Of a DNA stretch of 63,648 nt, positions 7,954 to 16,971 are shown piece after piece. The translations under genes and the position numbers were made by a program. Numbering within the stretch: the first letter of the stretch is position 1; every line of letters starts with the position of its first letter. The notes beneath the pieces were generated by a model. That model searched no databases. It was not told the DNA's origin and saw nothing but the letters and a program-made list of their open reading frames with translations. This stretch comes from an uncultured Erysipelotrichaceae bacterium (GTDB lineage Bacteria; Bacillota_I; Bacilli_A; RF39; UBA660). The stretch lies in assembly GCA_902798815.1 (NCBI GenBank), contig CADBYH010000005.1, positions 1 to 63,648 on the forward strand. Reading direction: 5' to 3'.

Positions 7954-9954
7954 CTATGATTCTTTAAGTGAAATAGAATTAATCAATTTGATTTTTAATT
8001 CATCATTATCAGTATCTTTATTTAACAAATACTCTTTTGAATCTTTTTTTGCTTGTAATAGGATTTTATAATCATTCTTAATTGATGCAATCTTAAAACT
8101 CATATCTCCGGATTGTTTTGTTCCAAATAAATCACCATGTCCTCTTAATTTAAAGTCCTCTTCAGATATTACAAAACCATCGTCTTCTTTCTCCATTATC
8201 TTAAGTCTTTCTGTATCACTATCACTTATTAAGATACATTGACTCTTTGAAGTTCCTCTTCCTACTCTTCCTCTTAACTGATGAAGTGTAGATAAACCAA
8301 ATCTATCAGCATCAAAAATAACCATTGTAGTTGCATTAGGAACATCTACTCCAACTTCCACAACAGTTGTGGAAATAAGTATTTGTACTTTATTATTTTT
8401 GAATTGATCCATAATAATATCTTTTGCACCACTTGACATCTTTCCATGAACAATATCAATTTTATATAAATCTTTAAAAGCTAAAATCATTTGTTCTTTT
8501 AATTCATTAACAGTAGTTAAATCACTATTTTCACTTTCTTCAATCAATGGAGCAATAACATACATTTGATGTCCTTTTTTTAATTCTTTATACATTATCT
8601 CAAGAACATCTTTTATTTCACTATTCTTCTTTACATATGTATCTATTTTTTGTCTTCCTTTTGGTCTTTCTTTAATTGTTGAAACATCCATATCTCCAAA
8701 AATAGTTAATGCATAAGTTCTTGGTATAGGTGTTGCACTCATATATAATACATCTGGTGTTAATCCTTTATTCTGAAGATTAGCTCTTTGATGAACACCA
8801 AATCTATGTTGTTCATCTGTTATAACCAATCCAAGATTGTTATAAACTACTTCATCTTGAATTAAAGCATGTGTTCCAATTACCATATTAATTGAACCAT
8901 CCTCTAATCCTTTATAAATACTTGTTTTATCCTTCTTAGAAGTAGATCCTGTAAGTAATGCAACTTTAACATCAGTCCCTTTTAAGAATTCAACCAAATT
9001 ATTATAATGCTGTGTAGCTAGAATTTCTGTAGGTGCCATCAAAGCACTTTGATATCCTGCCAAATAATTAGCATACATTCCTATAAAAGCTACTACAGTT
9101 TTTCCTGAACCAACATCACCTTGTAATAATCTATTCATCCTATGAGGAGCTTCTAAATCATTTAAAATCTCATCAACTGCTTTTAATTGATCATTAGTTA
9201 ATTTAAATGGAATATTTTTATATAACTCATTTAACTTATCTCTATCAATTACTCTATCTAAACCATTATTCTTTTTCTTATTTATTTGTTTTAAATAATT
9301 TATCTTAAACATAAATTCAAATAATTCTTCATATTTTAATCTTATAGTAACTTCTTTTAACTTTTCACTAGTACTAGGATTATGAATTACATTTAAAGAA
9401 GTTTTCTTATTTAAGAAGTTATATTTTTCTATGTATTCACTAGGTATATAATCAGGAATATCTCTACCATAAACTAATAAAGCCATATTTATATATGTAG
9501 ACATATTCTTATTAGTTAAACCACTTGTACAATGATAAACTGGTTCTATTTTTACTTTATTAGATAAAGCTTCCATCTTTATATCACTAGCTGTAATTAC
9601 ATTTTTTAATTTATCTAACTTACCAATTACAGTAACTGAACTACCAACTCTAAGTTGATTCTTTAAAAACGCTCTATTAAAAATTGAGACACCTACTATT
9701 CCAGAATGAGTAACAAGTCTAAAATTCATTTTATTTAATCCTGCTTTAAATCTCATTAAAATAGGTACACTTTCAACTTTTCCGTCAATAACAATTTTTT
9801 CACCATCACCTACTTTAGATAAATCATCTCTTTCAAGAACATCATATCTAAACGGATAATGAGTAACTAAATCTTCTATCGTATTAATTCCAATCTTATT
9901 TAATAAAGAAAGAGATTTAGGTCCTATACCTTTAACGTCTTTTAATTCAGCCAC
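7954..9954 (-). CDS. recG: ATP-dependent DNA helicase RecG
   Basis: Branch-migrating helicase that rescues stalled forks. The N-terminal region has a helix-hairpin-helix-like KGIGPKSLSLLNKIG and an OB-fold wedge domain. Helicase motifs are Walker A QGDVGSGKTVVA, motif Ia MAPTEILATQH, DEQH (ITDEQHRFGVHQR), SATPIPRT, and the C-terminal VVEVGVDVPNAT and QLRGRVGRG followed by the RecG wedge/TRG motif. I place the start at a GTG (9954) preceded by AAGGAAG, so the protein is about 666 aa, normal for RecG; the longer frame start at 10014 has no ribosome binding site. Confidence 0.96.
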   Translation of the reverse strand: MAELKDVKGIGPKSLSLLNKIGINTIEDLVTHYPFRYDVLERDDLSKVGDGEKIVIDGKVESVPILMRFKAGLNKMNFRLVTHSGIVGVSIFNRAFLKNQLRVGSSVTVIGKLDKLKNVITASDIKMEALSNKVKIEPVYHCTSGLTNKNMSTYINMALLVYGRDIPDYIPSEYIEKYNFLNKKTSLNVIHNPSTSEKLKEVTIRLKYEELFEFMFKINYLKQINKKKNNGLDRVIDRDKLNELYKNIPFKLTNDQLKAVDEILNDLEAPHRMNRLLQGDVGSGKTVVAFIGMYANYLAGYQSALMAPTEILATQHYNNLVEFLKGTDVKVALLTGSTSKKDKTSIYKGLEDGSINMVIGTHALIQDEVVYNNLGLVITDEQHRFGVHQRANLQNKGLTPDVLYMSATPIPRTYALTIFGDMDVSTIKERPKGRQKIDTYVKKNSEIKDVLEIMYKELKKGHQMYVIAPLIEESENSDLTTVNELKEQMILAFKDLYKIDIVHGKMSSGAKDIIMDQFKNNKVQILISTTVVEVGVDVPNATTMVIFDADRFGLSTLHQLRGRVGRGTSKSQCILISDSDTERLKIMEKEDDGFVISEEDFKLRGHGDLFGTKQSGDMSFKIASIKNDYKILLQAKKDSKEYLLNKDTDNDELKIKLINSISLKES

Positions 9955-10116
9955 ATAACCACTTCCTTCTTGGCATATTATAACATATTTAGTATCATTT
10001 TTAAAGAAAAACACACTTGCTATAAATATTATTTATATATCAACACAACCATTATAAATCAATGTTTTGACATAGTATCATTATTAAAAAAAAGTGCATT
10101 TTTTTTACAATTTTTG

Positions 10117-10145
10117 TTGACAAAACAATACTTTTCGATTAGTAT
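10117..10145 (+). promoter_or_regulatory. plus-strand sigma-A-type promoter for a putative ncRNA
   Basis: TTGACA (10117-10122), a 17-bp spacer and TAGTAT (10140-10145) make a near-consensus vegetative promoter. It points away from recG into a stretch with no plus-strand gene, so it most likely drives the structured RNA at 10152-10290. Confidence 0.6.
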
Positions 10146-10151
10146 AAGAAG

Positions 10152-10290
10152 CACCAATTCGGAATTAGGCGAATTGGTCGCTAGTATCACACTAGCCAAC
10201 CCCTTTTTATTCTTTTTGGAGGTTGCCCTCAGGGGGTGCAACCTCTTAGTTTGAAACAAAAAAAAGAGATGCGGTCGAACATCTCTTTTT
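10152..10290 (+). ncRNA. putative structured small RNA of about 140 nt
   Basis: Downstream of a strong promoter, three good stems follow: CCAATTCG/CGAATTGG (about 10154-10177), GCTAGT/ACTAGC (about 10180-10196) and GAGGTTGC/GCAACCTC (10219-10226 with 10238-10245). The last loop contains CTCAGGGGGT, which can pair with AACCCC at about 10198-10203, suggesting a pseudoknot. An intrinsic terminator (10265-10293) closes the unit. No protein reading frame is likely. I cannot match it to SRP RNA, 6S, tmRNA, RNase P or a known riboswitch by eye. Confidence 0.45.
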
Positions 10291-10293
10291 TTT
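10262..10293. terminator. bidirectional intrinsic terminator
   Basis: The stem agagatg (10265-10271) pairs with catctct (10280-10286), with an A-run on the left and a T-run on the right. It can therefore serve the plus-strand RNA and the minus-strand gene ending at 10292. Confidence 0.7.
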
Positions 10294-10774
10294 AATTATT
10301 TTCTGTAAAATGAGTTAACAAGAACATAAAGAAGTATCCAAAGAAAAATGAAACTACAAGACAAAGTATATACAAAAGTAATGATTTAAACTTTCCTTGA
10401 GATATAAATACCGCAATTAATATTATCGCAATTGCAATACCCAATCTACTAAACCATACTGAAAAAATTGAAAGTATCTTCATAAAAGTACTGTTTTCAT
10501 CATTATACTCAACTTCATCATCATCAGATTCTACATCTACAAAAGTCTCTTTTTTATTTTTTGTTTCATATTTTGTTGTTTTAACTTCTTCTTCAGCAAA
10601 CTCTTCTTCATCGTCATTTACCTTAAAAAACTCTTCATACTCTTTTTCTTCGTCATATTCATCATCTAGTCTTTTTTCACCAGCGTCGTCTACAACTTCT
10701 TCAATTTCATAAGTATCATCATCTTCAATAAAATCATCTAAATCGATTTCAAAATTCTTTTTATTCCTTCTCAT
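10292..10774 (-). CDS. acidic protein with C-terminal membrane helices (about 160 aa)
   Basis: The first 95 or so residues are extremely rich in Asp and Glu (for example DLDDFIEDDDTYEIEE) with a few Lys, and are predicted to be disordered and cytoplasmic. Two TM helices follow (about residues 105-128 and 132-155) with a short tail. The start is placed at MRRNKK, because GGGTGG lies 8 bp upstream of that ATG; the upstream GTG is less likely. No family is recognised. It is a single-gene transcript between the putative ncRNA and nifJ. Confidence 0.6.
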   Translation of the reverse strand: MRRNKKNFEIDLDDFIEDDDTYEIEEVVDDAGEKRLDDEYDEEKEYEEFFKVNDDEEEFAEEEVKTTKYETKNKKETFVDVESDDDEVEYNDENSTFMKILSIFSVWFSRLGIAIAIILIAVFISQGKFKSLLLYILCLVVSFFFGYFFMFLLTHFTENN

Positions 10775-10828
10775 AACTACAACCACCCATCAATTTGCTG
10801 GTATTATAACATATTTATCAAAAAAATG

Positions 10829-10862
10829 CAAAAAAAACTGAAAATTTCAGTTTTTTTATTCT
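10829..10862 (-). terminator. intrinsic terminator of nifJ
   Basis: The minus-strand stem AAAAAACTGAAA with TTTCAGTTTTTTTT overlaps the nifJ stop codon region and ends in a T-run. Confidence 0.7.
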
Positions 10863-13800
10863 TCTTCTTTATCAACTAAAGACTGATAGAAATCATATGT
10901 TTCCATTGCATCTTCTTTATTTTTATCAAGTAGTTTTCCACCATTTTTGTTAATATTCTTTAGTGATCTATATCTATCCTCACCTAACGTAAACTCTTCA
11001 TATAATGAGAAATCAGCTTTACTATCTAACTTAAATTCTTTACTCTCTGGATTATAATGGAAGATTGGGAAGTAACCAGATTCAGTTGCTTTCTTTTCTT
11101 CATTAATAGAATTTTTCATTCCTTTAATTATTCCTTGAGCAATACATGGAGCATAAGCAATAATTATACTTGGTCCATTATAAGCTTCTGCTTCTTTCAT
11201 TACCTTAATAGCTTGCATTGGATTTGCTCCTAGTGAAATTGTTCCAACATATACATGTGGATAACTCATGGCTATCTTTGCTAAATTCTTTTTAGATGTT
11301 TCTTTTCCACCTGCAGCAAATTTCGCAACAGCTCCACTTCTTGTAGACTTAGATGCTTGACCACCAGTATTAGAATATACTTCAGTATCAAGAACTAAAA
11401 TATTAATATTTTCACGATTAGCTAAAACATGATCGATTCCATTATATCCAATATCATATGCCCAACCATCTCCACCAATCATCCATACTGATTTTGGTAA
11501 AACAAATTCCTTAAGTTTTAATAAACCTTCTATTTTTGTATCATCTATTATATCAAGAAGTGCTTTTCCATTTTCTTCATTCTGTTCATTACAATATGCT
11601 GTATATATATCTTTTTCACTCTTCTTAACTTTATCTAAATTTTTATTAATAATTGATACAATTTGATTTTTCATTGCTAGATCAGCAACTTTCATACCAA
11701 ATCCAAACTCTGCATTATCTTCAAATAATGAATTTGCCCATGGAATTGAATATGGCATTGATGGAGTACTAGCTCCATAAATTGATGAACATCCAGTTGC
11801 ATTAGCAACAATCATTCTATCTCCAAATAATTGAGTAAGTAACTTGATATATGGTGTTTCTCCACAACCTGCACACGCACCTGGGAATTCAAATTTTGGC
11901 TGTACAAACTGACTTCCCTTAATAGTATTTATAGGCATTACATTTTTCTTATTCTTTACATCATTAAATAAGTACTTATACTCTTCATCTTTTTGATCTT
12001 CATGCAATTCATTTTTCATTTTCATTACAAGAGCCTTAGCACCTTTCTTACCAGGACATACCTCACTACATAAACCACATCCCGTACAATCAGGTAAACT
12101 AACTCCTACAGTAAATTTATAATCTTTATCTTTTATATTTGCATCTTTTAAGTTTCTTACTACACTCTCTGGTGCATCCATAACTTCCTTCTCATCAAGT
12201 AAGAATGGTCTTATAACACCATGAGGACATACTAAACTACACATATTACATTGACTACAATTCTCTGAACAATAACTAGGTGCTACATCACTACTATCTC
12301 TCTTATCTAATTTAGAGGTTCCTGCTTCAAATTCTCCATTAGGCATTTTAATAAAACTACTAACAGGTAATGAATCACCTTCCATAGAATCAATTATTTC
12401 AAAGAAACTCTTCTTAGTACCAAGATCCTTAGTAAAATCAACATTAGGTACCTTAACAGGAACCAAACATTCTAAAGAATTATCAATTGCTTTAATATTC
12501 TTTTCTACTATTGATCCACCTTTATTAGCAAATTTAACAGATAAATTTTCTTTTATCTTAGCAACTGCAAAATTAAAATCAATAATCTTTCCTAATTTGA
12601 ATATAATAGTTTCCATTATAGTGCTAATCTTACCAGGAAGACCTGCTTCTTTCGCAATACGAGAAGCATTTACTATAAACATTTTAATACTTTTATTTTT
12701 TAATATTTCCTTATCATGACTACTCATAATTGCAAGTACTTCATCAGGACTTAAACTTGTATTAAGAATAAATACACCTTTATCCTTAATTTTATCTAAC
12801 ATTCTTAATCTTTTTAAATAACTATCTTTTGTACATACTACTATACTTGCTCTTTGAACATAATAAGTAGAAGAAATTGCATTCTTACCAAATCTCAAAT
12901 GAGATATAGTAATTCCACCACTTTTCTTAGAATCATATTGATAATATCCTTGTACAAAAGCATTAGTATAAGTACCTGTTATCTTCATGATATCTTTTGA
13001 AGCAGATACCATACCATCACTACCATATCCATATATTAAGAATTCAACATTCTTATTTGGAATCATAAAGTCCTCATTATAACTAATACTTAAGTTAGTT
13101 ACATCATCATTTATACCTACAGTAAAGTTTGAATGAACTTCTCTTGTATCAAGGAAATCAAATACACCCTTAATCATTGCTGGAGTAGTATTTTTACTAG
13201 ATAATCCATATCTACCACCATATACACTTACTCTAGCATCTACTTCCTTAATTGTTTTAACAACATCTAAGTATAGTGGTTCTCCATTACTTCCTGCTTC
13301 TTTAGTTCTATCAAGAACTGCTATCTTTTTAACAGTTTTTGGTAATTCTCTTAAAAAATACTTAGTACTAAAAGGTCTGTATAAATGAACTTCTATTAAA
13401 CCTACTGGTTCATGTTTTTCTTTTGATAAATATTCTACTGTTTCTTTTATTGTTTCACAAACTGATCCCATCGCAACAATAACTTTAGTTGCTGAAGGAT
13501 TTCCATAATAATTAAATGGTTTATAATCTTTTCCAGTTATCTTATTAATTTCCATCATATATTTATTTACAATATCTGGAATTGCATCATAATATTTATT
13601 TCTAACTTCCACTGATTGGAAATAAATATCTTCATTTTGAGCAGTACCTCTAATACTAGGTTTATTAGGATTCATTGCTCTATCCCTAAAATCAGCTAAT
13701 GCTTTCTCATCAATCAATTTTTTTAATTTATCTGTATCAATTACACTAACTTTTTGTAATTCATGACTTGTTCTAAATCCGTCAAAAAAGTTAATAAATG

Positions 13801-14287
13801 GAACGCTTCCTTTAATTGCACTTAAATGAGCAACTCCTGTTAAATCCATAACTTGTTGAACAGAACTTTCGGCAAGCATTGCAAACCCAGTTGAACGACA
13901 TGCATAAACATCTTGATGATCTCCAAAAATACTTAACGCATGAGTAGCTAAACTACGTGCTGCAACATTAATAACACAAGGAAGTAATTCACCTGCTATT
14001 TTATACATATTAGGAATCATCAACAACAATCCCTGACTAGCAGTATAAGTAGTAGTTAGTGCACCTGCTTGTAAAGAACCATGCACCATACCTGCAGCTC
14101 CAGCTTCACTCTCCATTTCAACAACCTTAACCGGTGTATCAAAATAATTAAGTTTCCCCTCACTACTCCATTTATCAGTAAACTCTGCCATAGGAGAAGC
14201 TGGGGTAATTGGATAAATACCTGCTACTTCAGTAAAATTATAAGAAACATGAGCAGCAGCTTCGTTACCATCCATTATTTTCATCAT
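10856..14287 (-). CDS. nifJ: pyruvate:ferredoxin (flavodoxin) oxidoreductase
   Basis: Single-chain PFOR of about 1143 aa that oxidises pyruvate and CoA to acetyl-CoA and CO2 and reduces ferredoxin; it is a hallmark of anaerobic metabolism. The domain order is as expected. The pyrimidine-binding alpha domain (GIYPITPASPMAE) comes first, then the transketolase-C-like domain II and the gamma domain. An 8Fe ferredoxin domain with two cluster motifs (CSQCNMCSLVCP, CTGCGLCSEVCPG) follows, and last the TPP-binding beta domain (GDGWAYDIGYNG, EVYSNTGGQASKST). ATGATG follows a GAGGTTGAT ribosome binding site. It is a monocistronic unit. Confidence 0.97.
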   Translation of the reverse strand: MMKIMDGNEAAAHVSYNFTEVAGIYPITPASPMAEFTDKWSSEGKLNYFDTPVKVVEMESEAGAAGMVHGSLQAGALTTTYTASQGLLLMIPNMYKIAGELLPCVINVAARSLATHALSIFGDHQDVYACRSTGFAMLAESSVQQVMDLTGVAHLSAIKGSVPFINFFDGFRTSHELQKVSVIDTDKLKKLIDEKALADFRDRAMNPNKPSIRGTAQNEDIYFQSVEVRNKYYDAIPDIVNKYMMEINKITGKDYKPFNYYGNPSATKVIVAMGSVCETIKETVEYLSKEKHEPVGLIEVHLYRPFSTKYFLRELPKTVKKIAVLDRTKEAGSNGEPLYLDVVKTIKEVDARVSVYGGRYGLSSKNTTPAMIKGVFDFLDTREVHSNFTVGINDDVTNLSISYNEDFMIPNKNVEFLIYGYGSDGMVSASKDIMKITGTYTNAFVQGYYQYDSKKSGGITISHLRFGKNAISSTYYVQRASIVVCTKDSYLKRLRMLDKIKDKGVFILNTSLSPDEVLAIMSSHDKEILKNKSIKMFIVNASRIAKEAGLPGKISTIMETIIFKLGKIIDFNFAVAKIKENLSVKFANKGGSIVEKNIKAIDNSLECLVPVKVPNVDFTKDLGTKKSFFEIIDSMEGDSLPVSSFIKMPNGEFEAGTSKLDKRDSSDVAPSYCSENCSQCNMCSLVCPHGVIRPFLLDEKEVMDAPESVVRNLKDANIKDKDYKFTVGVSLPDCTGCGLCSEVCPGKKGAKALVMKMKNELHEDQKDEEYKYLFNDVKNKKNVMPINTIKGSQFVQPKFEFPGACAGCGETPYIKLLTQLFGDRMIVANATGCSSIYGASTPSMPYSIPWANSLFEDNAEFGFGMKVADLAMKNQIVSIINKNLDKVKKSEKDIYTAYCNEQNEENGKALLDIIDDTKIEGLLKLKEFVLPKSVWMIGGDGWAYDIGYNGIDHVLANRENINILVLDTEVYSNTGGQASKSTRSGAVAKFAAGGKETSKKNLAKIAMSYPHVYVGTISLGANPMQAIKVMKEAEAYNGPSIIIAYAPCIAQGIIKGMKNSINEEKKATESGYFPIFHYNPESKEFKLDSKADFSLYEEFTLGEDRYRSLKNINKNGGKLLDKNKEDAMETYDFYQSLVDKEEE

Positions 14288-14385
14288 ACTATCAACCTCG
14301 CTATCATATCAATTATACCACAAAAATAATACAAATAAACAACAATCATTAAAGAAAATATTAAATATAAATGAATATGTAAACA

Positions 14386-14418
14386 AAAAAAGTAACTTTG
14401 TTATAAAAGTTACTTTTT
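14386..14418 (-). terminator. intrinsic terminator
   Basis: The minus-strand stem AAAGTAACTTT / AAAGTTACTTT is followed by a T-run, directly after the stop of the phosphodiester glycosidase-like gene at 14417. Confidence 0.7.
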
Positions 14419-15496
14419 ACTTATAATTATTCTTATCAGGTAATGCAGCAGCCTTTCCTTGTCTATTAGTTACAATCCATGCATTAGAAACTGTTCTTCC
14501 TCCATATTCAGCTCCTGCACTAGGTCTATTCCATAATTTTCCACCAATACTCATTGTACATGATGCTCCACCATCTAAGTTTGCTGCATTATATGCTTTA
14601 TACCTCAACAATATTTCAATTACATCATTCATTGTTGCACCTGTTGAATAACCTGGAAGTCTTCCTTCAATACTTAATAATAAAACTACACCATCTTTTC
14701 TCTGAGCAATAACACTTCTAGGAGCTGTTCCCCATCCACCATCTCCGTGGATTTTAGATGTATTTCCATTTACTATTAAGAAAGGTCCAAAATCAACTGC
14801 ATCCATCATTCCATCTGCAATAGCTTCATCAGGCGATTTATCAGTTAAATACATTTTATGTTCTTTAGTAAATCCAATCAATCCTCCAGAACCTCCAGCA
14901 TGATTCCAAATTAATTCACCATTTTTAATAATTGCTCCATACGGAATAGAACCATTACCCCATCCATCCAGATCTTCAAAACCTCCTCCATTAATACCTA
15001 ATAAACCATCATTTTCCTTAACTAAAGTATTAACAGATTGCCCAGCTTTACCTAATTTACTACTTACAGCTAGTTCAACATCACTCGGATCATAAACAGC
15101 AGTAAGCCAGCCTTTATATTTACCTTCATTTAATCTAATAAGCTTAAAAATATCATTACCAGGATCTTTTGTAAATAATTCTTTCTCATACTTACTAGTA
15201 TATCTTTTTGTAAACATATTAGTATTATTAATAACAATATCGTCTAGATTTACATCTTCAGTATTTAATTCAATATAATTTTCACTCATTATTTTATCAA
15301 CTGTTTTTTCACTATATAAAGTATAAGCTAAATATTTATGAGACATTGTAGTCATAGCAGTAGGAATCCAAAAAGTTTTAAATTTTTCTAAATTGATCAC
15401 TACAAGCCCAGCAATAAATCCCAAATCCATCAAAACAATAAAAATTGTAAATAAACTAATTTTTAATTTTACTTTCTTTTTTACTTTCTTCTTCAT
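14417..15496 (-). CDS. phosphodiester glycosidase (NAGPA-like) family, membrane-anchored
   Basis: A basic N-terminus and one TM helix (about residues 10-32) are followed by an extracytoplasmic domain of the NAGPA/phosphodiester glycosidase family. The typical segments are GINGGGFED, APRSVIAQRKDG and NAANLDGGASCTM. In this family the GGxF and LDGG loops form the active site, which cleaves sugar-phosphodiester bonds, often on envelope polysaccharides. The start at MKKKVKK is chosen because GGGGTAG precedes it and it lies 4 bp after the upstream gene's stop. It is paralogous to the gene at 17948, with the same ITSAMTTMSHKYLA-like juxtamembrane region. Confidence 0.85.
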   Translation of the reverse strand: MKKKVKKKVKLKISLFTIFIVLMDLGFIAGLVVINLEKFKTFWIPTAMTTMSHKYLAYTLYSEKTVDKIMSENYIELNTEDVNLDDIVINNTNMFTKRYTSKYEKELFTKDPGNDIFKLIRLNEGKYKGWLTAVYDPSDVELAVSSKLGKAGQSVNTLVKENDGLLGINGGGFEDLDGWGNGSIPYGAIIKNGELIWNHAGGSGGLIGFTKEHKMYLTDKSPDEAIADGMMDAVDFGPFLIVNGNTSKIHGDGGWGTAPRSVIAQRKDGVVLLLSIEGRLPGYSTGATMNDVIEILLRYKAYNAANLDGGASCTMSIGGKLWNRPSAGAEYGGRTVSNAWIVTNRQGKAAALPDKNNYK

Positions 15497-15500
15497 GTAA

Positions 15501-16898
15501 CTACCCCATATATGGATTATCCATTCTTCCATTACCACTTTTTATCGATTTAGAATCAATTGAAATTACAGGAACAATATGTTTTTGTTCTGTAATATCA
15601 GATTCTTCTAAAATACCATTTCCATAAGAAACATATTGAATATTTCCAATAGAAGAAGTAACATTATTTCTAAAAAAATCACTTAATTCATTATTAGATA
15701 CATAATCAAATATATTAAGCATACTTATAGGTCCATCAAAACCATTTGAATATATATTTAAATACCTGTGTCCAACTTCATCACTAACTTCACCTAATGG
15801 ATAATTATTATTAACAATAATATCTTTATAACTAAGATTATTATAGTATTCATTTAATAGATATTGAGCAATATTTCCTCTAGTTGAATAATCAAACATA
15901 TTTCCTTTATTACTATAAGGTTTAACTACTTCAGCACCTCCTATAGTAATATAACCATTAAGATACATCTTAAGTATTCCATTATTTTCACTCATTACTT
16001 TCCACATATCATCCCCAAGTTTAACATAACTATCAACATAATTAGTATCTTCACCTTGATCAATCATATAAGGATTACTCTCAGTACCATCACCTTGTGT
16101 TACCATTACCTTTTTTCTTAATGTGATAACTGCTCTTACACCATATCCATCTAGTTTATCACATGTCATTATACTTCCATCTTCTTCAACATAAATATTT
16201 TCATTATCTGAATTAAATCCTAATAAATAGTACATTTTTCCATTATTTAAGAATCCACTTTTTCCACCAGACTTAATATAATCATCTAGTGTAAGAGAAA
16301 CAACATTATCACTATATTTTTCTTTTCCATAATCAATTGTTTTATCAGATAACTTATCTATTTTATAATTTGTCTTTTTTATAAATTTCTCTTGATTAGG
16401 AAGAGTATTATAATATAGACCAGTATGATCTTCTCCAGTATTTGTTAGCCATAATCTTATATTTGACTTCTCATAACTATCTTCTTCACCCCACATAAAA
16501 ATAGATACTAAATCATTACTAACTAATTTAACACTTTTATCTTCATCATCAACAGATAAAACTCTAAACATTCTATTTCCAAACCAAACATAATTATTTG
16601 TAATATTACCTTTAAAGTAATATCCTTCTTTTTCTTTATGAAAACCATCACCAGTTTTAACTAAAATATTATTATCCATAATAGAATCATATAAACTTAT
16701 AGAATTATTCTTTTTACCCTGATGTTGTAAACTATAATAATAAAAACATCTTCCACCATAATATAAAGCTACACTAAGTGCAAATACTAAACTAATAAAA
16801 TCAAAAATAAATTCTTTTTTACCCATTAAATGACTATTACTTTTTTTCTTTTTTTTAGTATCTTTAATGTCCTTTTTTTTATTATTTTCTTTTGCCAT
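15501..16898 (-). CDS. membrane-anchored extracellular protein with two DUF6273-like repeats (465 aa)
   Basis: A Lys-rich cytoplasmic N-terminus and one TM helix (about residues 30-50) are followed by two similar extracellular halves. The first (VWFGNRMFRVLSVDD ... SNIRLWL ... GVRAVITLRK) has the pattern of the DUF6273-type domain common in Bacillota surface proteins. The second half (VKLGDDMWKVMSEN ... IAQYLLNEYY) is a diverged repeat. The linkers GDGTESNPYMI and GNGRMDNPYMG mark the domain ends. It is co-transcribed with the glycosidase-like gene downstream, so a surface or cell-wall glycan-associated role is likely; the exact activity is unknown. Confidence 0.6.
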   Translation of the reverse strand: MAKENNKKKDIKDTKKKKKSNSHLMGKKEFIFDFISLVFALSVALYYGGRCFYYYSLQHQGKKNNSISLYDSIMDNNILVKTGDGFHKEKEGYYFKGNITNNYVWFGNRMFRVLSVDDEDKSVKLVSNDLVSIFMWGEEDSYEKSNIRLWLTNTGEDHTGLYYNTLPNQEKFIKKTNYKIDKLSDKTIDYGKEKYSDNVVSLTLDDYIKSGGKSGFLNNGKMYYLLGFNSDNENIYVEEDGSIMTCDKLDGYGVRAVITLRKKVMVTQGDGTESNPYMIDQGEDTNYVDSYVKLGDDMWKVMSENNGILKMYLNGYITIGGAEVVKPYSNKGNMFDYSTRGNIAQYLLNEYYNNLSYKDIIVNNNYPLGEVSDEVGHRYLNIYSNGFDGPISMLNIFDYVSNNELSDFFRNNVTSSIGNIQYVSYGNGILEESDITEQKHIVPVISIDSKSIKSGNGRMDNPYMG

Positions 16899-16931
16899 AT
16901 TTACAACACTCCATCATATAGAATTATATCA

Positions 16932-16966
16932 AAAAAAAAGTGTAAGTACAACCCTTACACTTTCAT
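16932..16966 (-). terminator. intrinsic terminator
   Basis: The minus-strand stem AAGTGTAAG / CTTACACTT is followed by nine T residues, just past the stop of the TM-SGNH gene. Confidence 0.75.
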
Positions 16967-16971
16967 ATAAA

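Noticed and set aside
9955..10014. Upstream extension of recG starting at 10014
   Set aside because: No ribosome binding site for that start, and the extra residues are unlike RecG; GTG at 9954 has AAGGAAG at the right distance.
10059..10259. 66-codon minus-strand ORF upstream of recG
   Set aside because: It crosses the stems of the putative RNA and has no ribosome binding site.
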